A stretch of 64,000 nt of DNA, taken from Orobanche coerulescens (lineage: Eukaryota > Streptophyta > Magnoliopsida > Lamiales > Orobanchaceae). The notes beneath the pieces were generated by a model, which saw only the letters and a program-made list of their open reading frames with translations, ran no database searches and was not told where the DNA came from. Position numbers and translations under genes: made by a program. Location of the stretch: assembly GCA_033398695.1 (NCBI GenBank), contig CM065817.1:67134001-67198000 (forward strand), read 5' to 3'. This document shows, piece after piece, positions 1 to 11,642 of this stretch. Numbering within the stretch: position 1 is the stretch's first letter; each line of letters starts with the position of its first letter.

Positions 1-535
1 GGAAATCACTTCTCTAACCTCTGGAAAAGTTACCCGAGGTCTTCTGCCTCTTACTTTCTGGACCCACCTCCATCATATGAATGGATCTCTCAGTGGTCAT
101 GTTTGATCTAGATACTTCATCACAGTACTGCACTCGATGCCCCCCGTGTCCACAATTATAGCAAACTACCGGCGGCTTCTTACAATTCGCGTGTTCATGG
201 CCCGAAACATTACAGTTGAAGCATCTAGGCAAGTTACCCACAGTCAATGATACCGCCTTGGATCTCCTGGATTTTCCAGCTGGCCTAGAAGGTTCCAAAA
301 TCGATCGATACAGGGGTTGAAGTCTATGGACCCCCGTTCCCTTACTTCCGGATGAATCCCCTGAATTCATCTTCTCTATTGTCACGGACATAGGACTCGT
401 CAATGATAGAGTCATTATGAACATTGGATTTCTGCCAACTATGACATTCTCTCCGGCTACTTGCCTCTGATCACATGCCTCACCATGCTTCTGACTATGT
501 CCACCACTACAACCTCGACCTCGTCTTCTCGGCAT
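1..535 (-). CDS. gag: Gag-like protein of copy A (partial at window edge)
   Basis: The frame runs from ATG at 533-535 (MPRRRGRG, a basic Gly/Arg start typical of plant gypsy gag) off the left edge without a stop. It carries two CCHC zinc knuckles, CFNCNVSGHEHANC at about 182-223 and CYNCGHGGHRVQYC at about 122-163; these bind RNA in the nucleocapsid part of Gag. A capsid domain of about 200 residues is expected between the start and the knuckles and is missing. After the knuckles comes ESKRQKTSGNFSRG, which in element D lies upstream of its knuckles, so the order differs from a standard gag. An in-frame extension reaches an upstream ATG at 619, but I prefer 535 because the basic motif matches gag starts in D and C. 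Probably a decayed but still open fragment. Confidence 0.75.
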
Positions 536-1950
536 ACTGAACACACAACCGCTTAGCTCTATGGAACATAACATCACAAACGATACCCATAATGCCGATT
601 CAGCGCAACATACCGACATAAGGCAATAATAACATCACACAAAATATTCACTCACAAAAGTTACACGAGTACAATAATTACAATTGCAAGAAATGGAACT
701 TACAGTCGTAATTGGTGGACCACATGATTATATCTACAGAAAATTTACGTTCAATGCCGATAAAAAAACAGACACGACCATCACAAATCGCACATCATAG
801 TAGTAAATCATTGATAACATTCTATTTCAAAAAGTCCCCAAGACATTTGTTTAAATAGTAACATTTTAAAATCTGAGTTCATAAAATTTTTCCGAAATAA
901 GATTAGAAAACGCTTTTGGCACCTCGGGTTGTTTTATCAAAACTATAAGGAATAGATCCAAATTGTTTCTTTCTGAAATCATTTGCAAAACCATGCTCGG
1001 GAATGTTAAAATTCATTAAAACATCACCGTCAAGAGAAATCATGTCGAAACAACATTACACTGGCTACAAAACCAACCGAAACCATGCAACACAACAATT
1101 GGGCACAAAATTAGTGTGCGTTGACTGACTCTACTCAGAAAATTACTCCAAATCCGAGTCTAAAGTTTAAGCCAAGTAAGATTCTCCATCTTTCACTATC
1201 TATAAATTTTTTTGAATATAAAAATCACATTTTGGTTTAAAATACAAAAATTTTATGGTGTAAAAGATTTTATAATCGTATACTCGAGCTATTTGAAATT
1301 AATATCAATAGGCTAAAACCATTCTAAAATTCTTTCAAATATGACAAAAGATTGACGACGGTGATATTTACTAAAAGATCGAAAGTACTTTAAAACATAG
1401 CCTTCGTACTCCGTCGCAAGGCTTCTATGAAAGTGCACGATCACTTTGTCAAAACTCAAAACATTTATAATTAAAACAATGTATTTGCTAAGTCACTACT
1501 TATGCATACCGATAAAATAGTCACCAAAATTTTCTAGTTTAACTCAGATTGCGAAACACTTGCAAGTCATTTGAAAATACACGTGCAGCAAACACAGTTA
1601 TCAATAAAAACATGTTTGTAGCAACTAACAACAATGTCAAACATATTCGGTTCTCAAACACGTGCCCATCTAGCATTCAAATCATCATACTAATCGATAC
1701 CACTCATGAATATAAACTCAGATTAAAACATACGTCGAAATCATCCGTTTGTGTTTCCGACAATATCTGTCACCAATACGCCTTCTGGAACATAGTAATG
1801 TCCAGAGACTTCCACAACACGTTGTACCAGTCAAAACTCAATCTACTAGTACATCTCAATTTCTACATACGTAATATACCCCAAGTGTCAAATATGGTTT
1901 CTATTCTACTTCTTACTTGCAAACAAAATCATACAACACAAAAGATATAA

Positions 1951-1986
<36 letters not shown>

Positions 1987-2162
1987 GGAGACTTACATCC
2001 ACAGGTCGCACGAAGATGACGGTCGCCCACGATACTAATCTCAACGAACAACACGAACAACATGATATGACAACGCACAAGTCGGCTTGTTAATTAACAA
2101 CTCGGACGATGCAACAAAACACGACTTGACTCGACCCCACAGCCTAGGTTTCCACAACCTAA
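536..2162 (-). other. 5' leader of copy A
   Basis: About 1.6 kb separates the primer site from gag. No conserved protein is visible; short open frames here are AT-rich and lack domain motifs. It matches the leader of copy B (5954-7573) closely and contains a (TA)n tract absent from B. Confidence 0.7.
1953..1983. repeat. (TA)n microsatellite
   Basis: An uninterrupted TA run of about 15 units in the A leader. The same place in B (about 7366-7378) has only a few units, so it expanded after duplication or contracted in B. Confidence 0.9.
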
Positions 2163-2174
2163 GCTCTGATACCA
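2163..2174 (-). other. Primer binding site, copy A
   Basis: The minus strand reads TGGTATCAGAGC, the plant tRNA-iMet-complementary primer site, four bases (TTTA) after the LTR end TGTTACA. It fixes the element orientation and the LTR boundary. Confidence 0.93.
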
Positions 2175-2178
2175 TAAA

Positions 2179-2243
2179 TGTAACACCCCCAGAAACCACC
2201 GGGAATATTACACGTCGTAGACCCTTTTCCTATAAGGGTCTAC
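2179..2243 (-). promoter_or_regulatory. Double hairpin at the LTR end
   Basis: Two inverted repeats lie next to each other. The outer pairs TGTAACACCCC (2179-) with GGGAATATTACA (about 2200-2211). The inner pairs GTAGACCCTT (2217-2226) with AAGGGTCTAC (2234-2243). Equivalent structures with different stem sequence sit at the ends of the other gypsy LTRs in the window. Function unknown; it falls where R/U5 is expected. Confidence 0.65.
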
Positions 2244-3186
2244 CAGGCTAACAACCATGATACAGACAACGTTTGACCGGCCGGGGTCAAATAACTTACT
2301 AACTCAGACCGGTAAGGTCAAATACTAATTACACCGACCAATGAGGTCTCACGAGTATATCAACCCAAAAATAAAGTCGTTATTGTACATACCCACGCAG
2401 GGGTCAAAATACAATACAACGGAAGAATGAAAATAACTTAACAATACAACAACATCAAACTGGACCCTTAACTCTTAATTAGTATCGCGACTCGTCTTCT
2501 TCCATGCTCCAACGAACTAAGCACACCTGAAATGCATGATACGTATTTCCCCTATTTAAGGGGTTTGCATTTGAATGGCTAGTACAAGTATTGAGTCTAT
2601 ACAAAAATATCATTCCAATATCAGTTACATTACAATAACAACAGTCGTGAAAGAAGTTTCCGAGGGGTTTTCAATATTTAAGGTACAATTGAAGTCTTTG
2701 AAAATAATATATATCAACTCGGGAGTTTTAGAAAACGACAGAAAGTCTTTTGGGACTTCAAGTTCGAGATTATAAAACCTTTCCGAAAACAATAGGGTCT
2801 CGGCCCAAATCTCTTTTGTGAAACAAATATTTTCATAAATAGTAAACCCATTTGGACCTCACATCCTTAATTACGAAATCATTTCGAAGCAATTGGGTCT
2901 CGGCCCAAAGTTATTTTTCGCAAAACAATCTTTACACAACCGTTGGGATTGCCACCCAAAATCTCTTCATACCACAGTACACGAAAACAATAGCAAGTTC
3001 CATTTTCCAACACCAAAACCAACCAGGGAACTAAACACATACGACACATATTCTAGTGCCATTCTTTCCAAGTACCAAAATCCTATATATAATGTATCTC
3101 AATATCGAGAACAAAAACATTGTGATATTCCGGACATATCACAATTATCGAAACATCAACATCAACCACATGATGAAAACCACACC

Positions 3187-3330
3187 TGGTAATCCGCGAC
3201 CGTACCCATTAATATCGGCCACCAGAGGCCCCGTCGGACCATCCCCGGGTGGGAAACCACTTCCGCGGCCGTACCCATTAGTATCGGCCCCTAGAGGCCC
3301 GGTCGGACCATACTCGGGTGGAAGAACAAC
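3187..3330 (-). repeat. Two GC-rich LTR subrepeats
   Basis: Two copies of a unit of about 70 bp containing CGTACCCATTA and GAGGCCC-GTCGGACCAT. The right-hand LTR-2 copy is at 17465-17580. The reverse complement resembles subrepeats in C (33985-34190) and D. Confidence 0.7.
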
Positions 3331-4320
3331 AACACACACACGTTAGAAAACTGCATGTCTCGATTGCTAGTCACAATATATATATAATTAAGGCACTTGC
3401 TAGAATTGGCCATTTATCCGACACGTAACTATGATCGACACAGCTTAGCAACAACCTAACAATTCTAGACGCATCGTTACACATCGACAGGTATAACAAC
3501 CGATCAAACCATTACAGCCAACCCAAATCCCTAACACAACTTAATCCATACAACCCGGTGATCACCAAAACATTATAGCGCACGTCTAAGTGTACTATCT
3601 ACCCATCACTATGTCTCTATTGACATAACTCTATGACAAGCAATGAAGCAACACTAACTTCATATAACCACATAACAACTATGATAATTCACATAAGGAA
3701 CAATCAACAAAAATGCACAAACCAACACAATTTAATATGCAACCTCAATTCACATAATATAAATCGTATAGACAAGAATACTTGCCTCGATAGTTAACAC
3801 ACGAACAACTCCGAAGAACGTAGCTCGACCGAAAGTCCCCAAACTTATATCCTACATGAGAGACACAATAGAAACATGATCACTACGAGCATAGCAACTG
3901 AAAACAACGGAAAACGCATCTAAGAATCGAAGACAAACTCATTGAGACATTTAATCGAGCATTAAATTCTCAAGACTTCAATAGGTTACTGAGTCACGAT
4001 TCAGATTATACGAAACTGGAATATGGATATACAATCCATAGAACGTGATCAATAACAATGCTTAACAATGATCAATTCATAAAAACCGGATTAGAAATGA
4101 GATCAAGAACAAAATCCCCAAAATGGTCAACTCTAGGGAAAACAAGAAAATACCTCGATCCGATGAAGAATAACCGATTAGATGATGTTACAATCACCTA
4201 AGACCCTCCAAAACACATTGGAAAGAATCGACCAAGAATCCAACCCTAGCTTCACCTGACCGTCGCCCGCGAGAAGAGAAGAAGAAAGGGGTGAAAATGA
4301 AGTGAAACCCATCGCCCAGC

Positions 4321-4496
4321 TATTAAATAGCTGGGCGTGTTACGGCCGTAACACATAGGATATTACCGCCGTAACCCAGCTCACGGGTATTCTGCCCAAA
4401 ATGTGAGGTGTGTTACGGCCATTACCAATAAGCCATTACGGTCGTAACACCCACAACCTTACGGCCATAACATACTGTAGGTTATGGCCGTAACCT
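4321..4496 (-). promoter_or_regulatory. Palindrome cluster plus TATA-like box, LTR-1
   Basis: Perfect and near-perfect copies of GTTACGGCCGTAAC (perfect at 4339-4352; others decayed) occupy 4338-4496. Directly downstream on the minus strand is CTATTTAATA (4321-4330), a TATA-like box followed by the expected transcribed side of the LTR. Promoter function is inferred from position. Confidence 0.6.
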
Positions 4497-4993
4497 GCAT
4501 TCTGGCAGCAGATTCCATTCTGCTGCCCGACCAGCCCCAAACGACCCCGAAATGCAATGATTCAGAAAATTCAATGAAACGCTCATAAGGGATTCTCAAC
4601 AACGAACAAAAGCGTTAATGGAACATGCGATTCCAATGATAGGAGGTAAGTAAACACGGGTATGAAGACGAGTACCTAAAACTGTAAAAAATTACGAAAC
4701 GGCCCAACAATCTAAAAATCACGATACGAGATCGAATAACAATTCCGAAGTTCACAACACGACCATAATTGTTAAACAAACCTGTAGGAATGGCAAAATA
4801 AAAATTCCGAGCAAGATTAACAAGAATCGAACCCGGCGGAAAAGTCGCTATAATATACCGACTAACTCGAAACAATATCAAAACTCACTCGAATAATAAA
4901 AAGTGCAGAACAAAACATGTCCATAATGTGTCATTAAACATAGGAGAGTCGCTAGAATCTAAAAATGCAGAAATAAAAAATACGGGTATCACA

Positions 4994-5030
4994 TTCTACC
5001 TCACTAAAAATAAATTTCGTCTCGAAACTT
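4994..5030 (-). promoter_or_regulatory. Polypurine tract and preceding hairpin, internal B
   Basis: On the minus strand AAGTTTCGAGACGAAATTT (5012-5030), an inverted repeat, is followed by a purine-rich tract ending GTGAGGTAGAA immediately before TGTGATACCC of the LTR. This is the plus-strand priming region. Confidence 0.85.
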
Positions 5031-5131
5031 AAATATAATAACAAGGTAGAACACAAACGAAGTAAAAAGGTTTGCACAACAAATATCAATCCTCACACAA
5101 GGTAAAACCCACAATAAAACATGCAATAACA

Positions 5132-5953
5132 TCACTGGGCTTCACTGGACCCTTCACAGGCAGGATCGGGTCTCCGGTTCCCGATCATCTTAACAATGGT
5201 CTCGCCGTGCACCGCTTGGTGTCCCAAATGACCACACTTGAAATAGTTAACCTGTGATGTTCGACAATTCTACCGAGTATGGCCCACACGGCTATAGTTG
5301 AAGCACATCTTCACACCGCTCACCTTACTCACCTTACTCACCTCTGGGGTAAGATTCTTGGACCGACCAAATGTACGAGGGGTGCTCCCAGAAGGACAAT
5401 GCAATGCAGATGGCTCACGAAAATCACTTCTCTGACCTTTGGAAAAGTTACTCGAGGTATTCTGCCTCTTACTTTATGGACCCACCTCCATCATAGGAAT
5501 GACTCTCTCGGTGCTCATGCTTGATCTAGATACTTCATTACAGTACTGCACTCGATGCCCCCCGTGTCCACAATTATAGCAAACTACTGGCGGCTTCTTA
5601 CAATTCGCGTGTTCATGGCCCGAAACATTACAGTTGAAGCATCTAGGCAAGTTATCCACAGTCAATGATACTGCCTTGGATCTCCTGGATTTTCCAGCTG
5701 GCCTAGAAGGTTCCACAATCGATTAATATGGGAGGTGAAGTCTATGGACCCCCATTCCCTTACTTCCCAATGAATCCCCTGAATTCGTCTGCTCTATTAT
5801 CATGGAGATAAGATTCGTCAATGATAGAGTCATTACGAATGTTGGATTTCTGCCAACTATGACATTCTCTCCGGCTACTTGCCTCTGATCACATGCCTCA
5901 CCATGCTTCTGACTACGTCCACCACTACAACCTTGACCTCGTCTTGTCGGCAT
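5132..5953 (-). pseudogene. gag: Chimeric gag of copy B with two pairs of zinc knuckles
   Basis: The coding start is ATG at 5951-5953 (MPTRRGQG) and the frame ends with TGA at 5132-5134 after EAQ, as in element D (GAQ). Domains in order: basic N-terminus; no capsid; first CCHC pair at about 5540-5641 (CFNCNVSGHEHANC and CYNCGHGGHRVQYC); a linker with the SKRQ motif; second, decayed pair at about 5204-5305 (CFNYSRVGHTR-stop-NC and YFKCGHLGHQAVHG). The second pair aligns with the only pair in D, so the first pair is extra and sits where capsid should be. In-frame stops (near 5722, near 5472 and inside the third knuckle) make it a pseudogene now. Without capsid it could not build particles alone. 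Confidence 0.78.
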
Positions 5954-7573
5954 ACTGAACACATAACCGCTCAGCTCTATGGAACATAACATCACAAACG
6001 ATACCCATAATGCCGATTCAGCACAACATACCGACATAAAGCAATAATAACATCACACAAAATATTCACTCACGAAAGTTACACGAGTACAACACTTACA
6101 ATTGCAAGAAATGGAACTTACAGTCATAATTGGTGGACCACATGACCATATCAACATAAAATTTACTATTAATGCCGATATAAAAACAGACACGACCACC
6201 ATAAATTGCACGTCATAGTAGTAAATCATTGATAACATTTTTTTTCAAAAATTCCCCGAGACATTTGTTTAAATAGTAACATGTTAAAATCTGAGTTCAT
6301 AACTTTTTTCCGAAATAAGATTGGAAAACGCTTTTGGCAACTCGGGCTATTTTACCAAAACTATAAGGAATAGATCGAAATTGTTTCTTTCTGAAATCCT
6401 TTGCAAAACCATGCCCCGGAATGTTAAAATTCATTAAAGGTCATCGTTAAGAGAAATCATGTCGAAACAACATTACACTGGCTACAAAACCAACCGAAAC
6501 CACTCAACACAACAATTGGGCACAAAATTAGTGTGCACTGACTGACTCTACTCAGAAAATTACTCCAAATCCGAGTCTAAAGTTTAAGCCAAGTAAGATT
6601 CTCCATCTTTCACTATCTATAAATTTTTCTGAATATAAAAATCACATTTTGGTTTAAAATATAAAAATTTTATGGTGTAAAAGATTTTAAAATCGTATAC
6701 TCGAGCTATTTGAAATTAATATCAATAGGCTAAAACCATTCTAAAATTCTTTCAAATATGACAAAAGATTGACGACGGTGATATTTACTAAAAGATCGAA
6801 AGTACTTTAAAACATAACCTTCGTACTCCGTCGCAAGGCTTCTATGAAAGTGCACGATCACTTTGTCAAAACTCAAAACATTTATAATTAAAACAATGTA
6901 TTCGCTAAGTCACTACTTATGCATACCGATAAAATAGTCACCAAAATTTTCTAGTTTAACTCAGATTGCGAAACACTTTCATGTCATTTGAAAATACACG
7001 TGTATCAAACACAGTTATCAATAAAAACATGTTTGTAGCAACTAGCAACATTGTCAAACATATTCGTTTTGTCAAACACATGCCCATCTAGCATTCAAAT
7101 CATCATACTAATCGATACCAGTCATGAATATAAACTCAGATTAAAACATACGTCGAAACCATCCGTTTGTGTTTCCGACAATCTCTGTCACCAATACGCC
7201 TTCTAGAACATAGTAATGTCCAGAGACTTCCACAACACGTTGTACCAGTCAAAAGTCAATCTACTAGTACATCTCAATTGCTACATACGTAATATACCAC
7301 AAGTGTCAAATATGGTTTCTATTCTACTTCTTACTTGCAAACAAAATCATACAACACTAAATATAAAATATAATATATAAGGGGAGACTTACATCCACAG
7401 GTCGCACGAAGATGACAGTCGTCCACGATACTAATCTCAACGAACAACACGAACGACATGATATGACAATGGATAAGTCAACTTGTTAACTGACAACTCG
7501 GATGACGAAACAAAACAAGACTCGACAAAACACGACTCGACTCGACCCGACAACCTAGGTTTCCACAACCTAA
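5954..7573 (-). other. 5' leader of copy B
   Basis: Close copy of the A leader at 536-2162, with no protein domain seen. An in-frame upstream extension of gag to 6037 is present but probably untranslated leader. Confidence 0.7.
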
Positions 7574-7585
7574 GCTCTGATACCA
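7574..7585 (-). other. Primer binding site, copy B
   Basis: Minus strand TGGTATCAGAGC (iMet type), followed by TTTA and the LTR end at 7590. Confidence 0.93.
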
Positions 7586-7589
7586 TAAA

Positions 7590-8607
7590 TGTAACACCCC
7601 CAGAAACCACCGGGAATATTACACGCCGTAGACCCTTTTCCTATAAGAATATACCGTGCTAACAACCATGATACGGACAACGTTTGACCGGCCGAGGTCA
7701 AACAACTTACTAACACAGATAGGTAAGGTCAAATTCTAATTACACAGACCAATGAGGTCTCATGAGTATATCAACCCAAAAATAAACTCGTTATTGTACA
7801 TACCCATGCAGGGGTCAAAATACAATACAGCGGAAGACTGAAAATAACTCAACAATACAACAATATCAAACTAGACTCTTAACTCTTGATTAGTATTGCG
7901 GCTCGTCTTCTTGCATGCCATCCTTGTGGTTGTTCCAACGAACTAAACACACCTAAAATGCATGATATGCATTTCCCCCATTTAAGGGGTTAGCATTTGA
8001 ATGGCTAGTACAAGTGTTCAGTCTATACAAAACATATCATGCCAATATCAATTATATTACAATAACAACAGTCGTGAAATAAGTTCTCGAGGGGTTTTCA
8101 ATATTTAAGGTACAACTGAAGTCTTTGAAAATAATATATATCAACTCTGGAGTTTTCAAAAATGACATAAAGTCTTTTGGGACTTCAAGTTCGAGATTAT
8201 AAACCTTTCCGAAAACAATAGGGTCTCGGCCCAAATCTCTTTTGTAAAACAAATATTTTCATAAATTGTAAATCCTTCTAGACCTTACGTCCTTAATTAC
8301 GAAATCATTTCGAAGTAATTGGGTCTTGGCCCAAAGTTATTTTTCACCAAACAATCTTTACACAACCGTTGGGATCACCACCCAAAATCTCTTCATACCA
8401 CAGTACACGAAAACAATAGCAATTCCCGTTTTCCAACACCAAAACATCACAACCAAAGAACTAAACACATACGACACATATTCTAGTGCCATTCTAGCCA
8501 AGTACAAAAATCCAATATATAATGTATCTCAACATCGAGAACAAAAACGTTGTGATATTCCGAACATATCATATTTATCGAAACATCAACATCAACCACA
8601 TGATGAA
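7590..8607 (-). mobile_element. LTR-2 of the A/B array, left piece
   Basis: Starts TGTAACACCCCC as LTR-1 does and is broken at 8607 by the LARD insertion. The last five bases, ATGAA (8603-8607), are repeated at 17451-17455. In LTR-1 the unbroken site is at about 3171-3175. Confidence 0.92.
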
Positions 8608-9153
8608 TGTAATACCCGTAATTTCGATTTCCGATAATTTCTTTTTTTTGGAGAAAGTCCATTTTGACGACTCGCTCATGACCGTTTCTTCATTTAGAGA
8701 ATGTTTAATTCTGCACTTTTTCTTACCCGAGTTCGTTTCGGTGTCGTTTTGTTTAGTTTCGTGATTTTTGGCGACTTTTCCGCACTTGAGCTCGATTCTT
8801 GTGAATCTCGTTCGAAACTGCTGTTTCGAGTTTCCCGTAAGTCCGTTTAACTTTGTTAGACGTGTTGTGAACTTCGGTTTGGTTATTCGATCACGTATCG
8901 TGATTTTCGGGCATTTTGGGCCATTTTCGTAATTTCCCAAAGTTTGGGGTAATTACTTTCCGTTGTCAAATTTCGAGCCTTCGGGTGGTCGGAATCGTGT
9001 GTTCTCTTAGTGCTCGGATTCGTCTTTGCGAGTACTTCGTAACCTTACCTTCGATTTGTATTAAGGTTCGGGTTTCGGGGTCGTTCGGGCCGTCGGAGTT
9101 GGCCCCGACCGAGTCATGGCCGGGCAGTCTGGGCCCAGGCCGGCACTGGCCGA

Positions 9154-9330
9154 GTTACGTATGGTAGCGCTCGACAGTTACGTACGTAATTCCGGTTACG
9201 TACGTAACCCTTGGCCGGTTACGTACGTAAGGATGCTGGCATTTTTAGGCAGTGAGTCGGCCATGGCCGGTTACGTACGTAAGCCATGGCCGGTTACGTA
9301 CGTAAGGCGGCCGACAGACAGCCTATTTAA
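9154..9330 (+). promoter_or_regulatory. TTACGTACGTAA palindromes plus TATA-like box
   Basis: Five or six copies of GTTACGTACGTAAN, most perfect palindromes, lie at 9154-9305. TATTTAA follows at 9324-9330, then a CT-rich stretch typical of a plant transcription start. The second LTR repeats this at 14976-15151. Confidence 0.65.
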
Positions 9331-10264
9331 GGCCTGGCAGCGTGTTTTTCACCTATTTTTCTCATTTTCTTCCTTCTCTTCCGCAGTTGGAGGTGTGGGA
9401 ATCATGGAGGCATGTTGTTATACAATAAATCCATGAAGTTTTGAGGTTCATATCATCAATCATTCGTCCTATAACATCCTCCGATCTACCGAATCAGGTC
9501 AGATTTCCTAGAAATCTAGTTTTGGGGAATTTGGGTGTTTTGGTTGTTTTCGTCCGATTAATCCGATTTAACTTAGGATTATGATGGATTGATGAATATT
9601 TAGATGTATTATATCATTTCCCTTGTTATTCCATGGTTGGATCGTATCGATTCGTTATTTGGGTTGAGTTCTTGACCAACGCCTTGAAGGTGTCCGGTAA
9701 AATGTCATAGAGGGGTTTTCGGGCATTCTACGATTCCTCGTATGATCGATGATTTATTGATTATATGTTATTAGGGTCGAGTTTCTTGTGAAGAAACCGA
9801 ATTGAACCCTTCCGTTCGTTGTCGTCTTCCTTTTCGATAGCATCGGGCGTTTCCAAGCTTTCCGGTTGAGTCGCGTTCGTCGGAATACTTGCGTGCCGAT
9901 TTCGAGGCAAGTACCTTGTCCATACAATTCTTGTTTTATGGATATGATAATTAGTGATCGTCTCTATGTGTTTATTTGATCGTTTGATTTGAACTTTCAA
10001 AAGATTCGGTTTAGCCTTGTTAAAGGCTTGCTTTCAAAATGCGTGTCTTATGAATGGTGTGGTTTGAGAATGACTATGTGATTCCTATGGATATGTTTGG
10101 TGTTGATGTTGCACTTGGTATTGCGTGTGGACGTATATTATTTCATATCAGTGCGTTGTGGTTGACGTGGTGTTTTGCTAAGTGTTTGATGCCTCTGAGT
10201 GAATTGTTTGGATATCTTTGTTGTATGGTGCTATATATGTGATTGTGTGGATGTGGGCGGGGCC

Positions 10265-10498
10265 TACGGTGGCACATGGCATGTGATCATGTGGCCAGGA
10301 TGCAACAAGCGATTGATCCAATCGTGAGAGCCTAAGAAAAACTACGGTGGCACATGGCATGCGATCATGTGGCCAGGATGCAACAAGTGATTGATCCAAC
10401 CGTGAGCGCCAAAGATAATATACGGTGGCACATGGCATGCGATCATGTGGCCAGGATGCAACAAGCGATTGATCCAACCGTGAGATGTGTGTGATTTG
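10265..10498 (+). repeat. 78-bp tandem repeat, three copies
   Basis: Units start at TACGGTGGCACATGGCATG, positions 10265, 10343 and 10421 (period 78). The 3' LTR has the same array at 16089, 16167 and 16245. An open frame on the minus strand across it only mirrors the repeats. Confidence 0.93.
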
Positions 10499-10858
10499 TT
10501 TAGTTAGCCAGCTCGGGAGGGTCCTTCGAGGCCTCGGGCGGGATCAATGGTATTACCCTGTTCCCAAGGCGATGCATGTGTTGTGATTTGTTTAGCTAGC
10601 GAGCTCGGGAGGGTCCTTCGAGGCCTCGGGCGGGATCAATGGTATTACCCTGTTCCCAAGGCGATGCATGTATTGTGATTTGTTTAGCTAGCCAGCTCGG
10701 GAGGGTCCTTCGAGGCCTCGGGCGGGATCAATGGTATTACCCTGTTCCCAAGGCGATGCATGTGTTGTGATTTGTTTAGCTAGCCAGCTCGGGAGGGTCC
10801 TTCGAGGCCTCGGGCGGGATCAATGGTATTACCCTGTTCCCAAGGCGATGCGCGTGCG
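10491..10858 (+). repeat. 92-bp tandem repeat, four copies
   Basis: GCTCGGGAGGGTC recurs at 10511, 10603, 10695 and 10787, exactly 92 bp apart. The 3' LTR has the same four-copy array beginning near 16315 (markers at 16335, 16427 and so on). Both LTRs keep the same copy number, as expected from copying one LTR at insertion. Confidence 0.93.
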
Positions 10859-11630
10859 CGATTACATTGTGTTGATTTTTATGTCCGTCGAGGACACGTT
10901 ATGTTGGGTTCTGGCCCTGTGAATTGTTGTCGGTTTTATATTTGCGAAAACAAAACCTTTGGGCTGTGACCCCTGTTGATTTTTGAAAAAATAAGGATTT
11001 GATAATCCTAATTTGTTTCCTATTAAAACTCCCGAGGGTATTTTAAACCATTTTGCAAACCGTTCTCGTTAATTGTGATCTTTCCGATTTGGAAAGTTTT
11101 ACTCAAACTCTTGCCTCGGGAAGTATTCGCTTCGTTGTATTTTAGTCTTTGAGGATTTATGATTATTGTCATTCTTGGAACTTGAATTGTATGGCTCGTA
11201 TTTTTGCGCTTGTACTTGCACTAGCAAAACAGTGGAGTTTTGCTAACCCCCGAGTATTCGGGGGGTGGATGTCTATTTTTGCATTCAGGTTTTGGAGCAT
11301 AGCACAGGGTCGGCACGAAGGATGATGAAAGATGAACGATACTAATCACACGAGGATCCGTTGATGTCGTATTGGTCTAGTTGTATTTTCTTTTCCACTG
11401 CAGTATCTTCTCCCCGTTGTACGGGAGTTTATTGTATTTTGACCCCTGCGTGGGTATGTGTTTGGAATTGAGTTGTATGTTATTATTGAAAGACCAAATC
11501 GGTCTAATGAGTCATTTTAGCCTTAAAGGCGATGTTTAGATGTTTGATTTTAGTTATCAGCCTCGTAGATCCTCGAGGAGAGGGTCTACGGTGTGTAATA
11601 TCCCTGAGTGGATTGGGGGTGTTACATAAA

Positions 11631-11642
11631 TGGTATCGGAGC
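11631..11642 (+). other. LARD primer binding site
   Basis: TGGTATCGGAGC, one base off the iMet consensus TGGTATCAGAGC, four bases after the LTR end. Confidence 0.9.

Larger units (their letters stand above)
2179..4993 (-). mobile_element. LTR-1 of gypsy A/B array (2815 bp)
   Basis: Bounded by TGTAACACCCCC at 2179 and CGGGTATCACA ending at 4993, so on the minus strand it runs TGTGATACCCG to GGTGTTACA. A primer site flanks one side and a polypurine tract the other. On the minus strand it holds, in order, U3, a palindrome cluster (4338-4496), a TATA-like box (4321-4330), two GC-rich subrepeats (3187-3330), and terminal hairpins (2179-2243). Confidence 0.9.
8608..11626 (+). repeat. LARD 5' LTR
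   Basis: Runs from TGTAATACCCG to GGGGGTGTTACA. Order: U3, palindrome cluster, TATA-like box, pyrimidine-rich leader start (about 9350-9385), 78-bp array, 92-bp array, hairpins, end. The hairpin GTAGATCCTC/GAGGGTCTAC is at 11565-11589. Confidence 0.93.

Noticed and set aside
9116..9436. Plus-strand frame with repeated YVRKPWPVTYVR blocks
   Set aside because: It translates the TTACGTACGTAA palindrome cluster and runs across the TATA box; the second LTR has a diverged version at 14847-15257.
10178..10477. Minus-strand frame encoding a repeated ASWPHDRMPCATV protein, looking like a repeat protein
   Set aside because: It is the translation of the 78-bp LTR array; the same frame appears at 16002-16301 in the other LTR and has no start context or domain.
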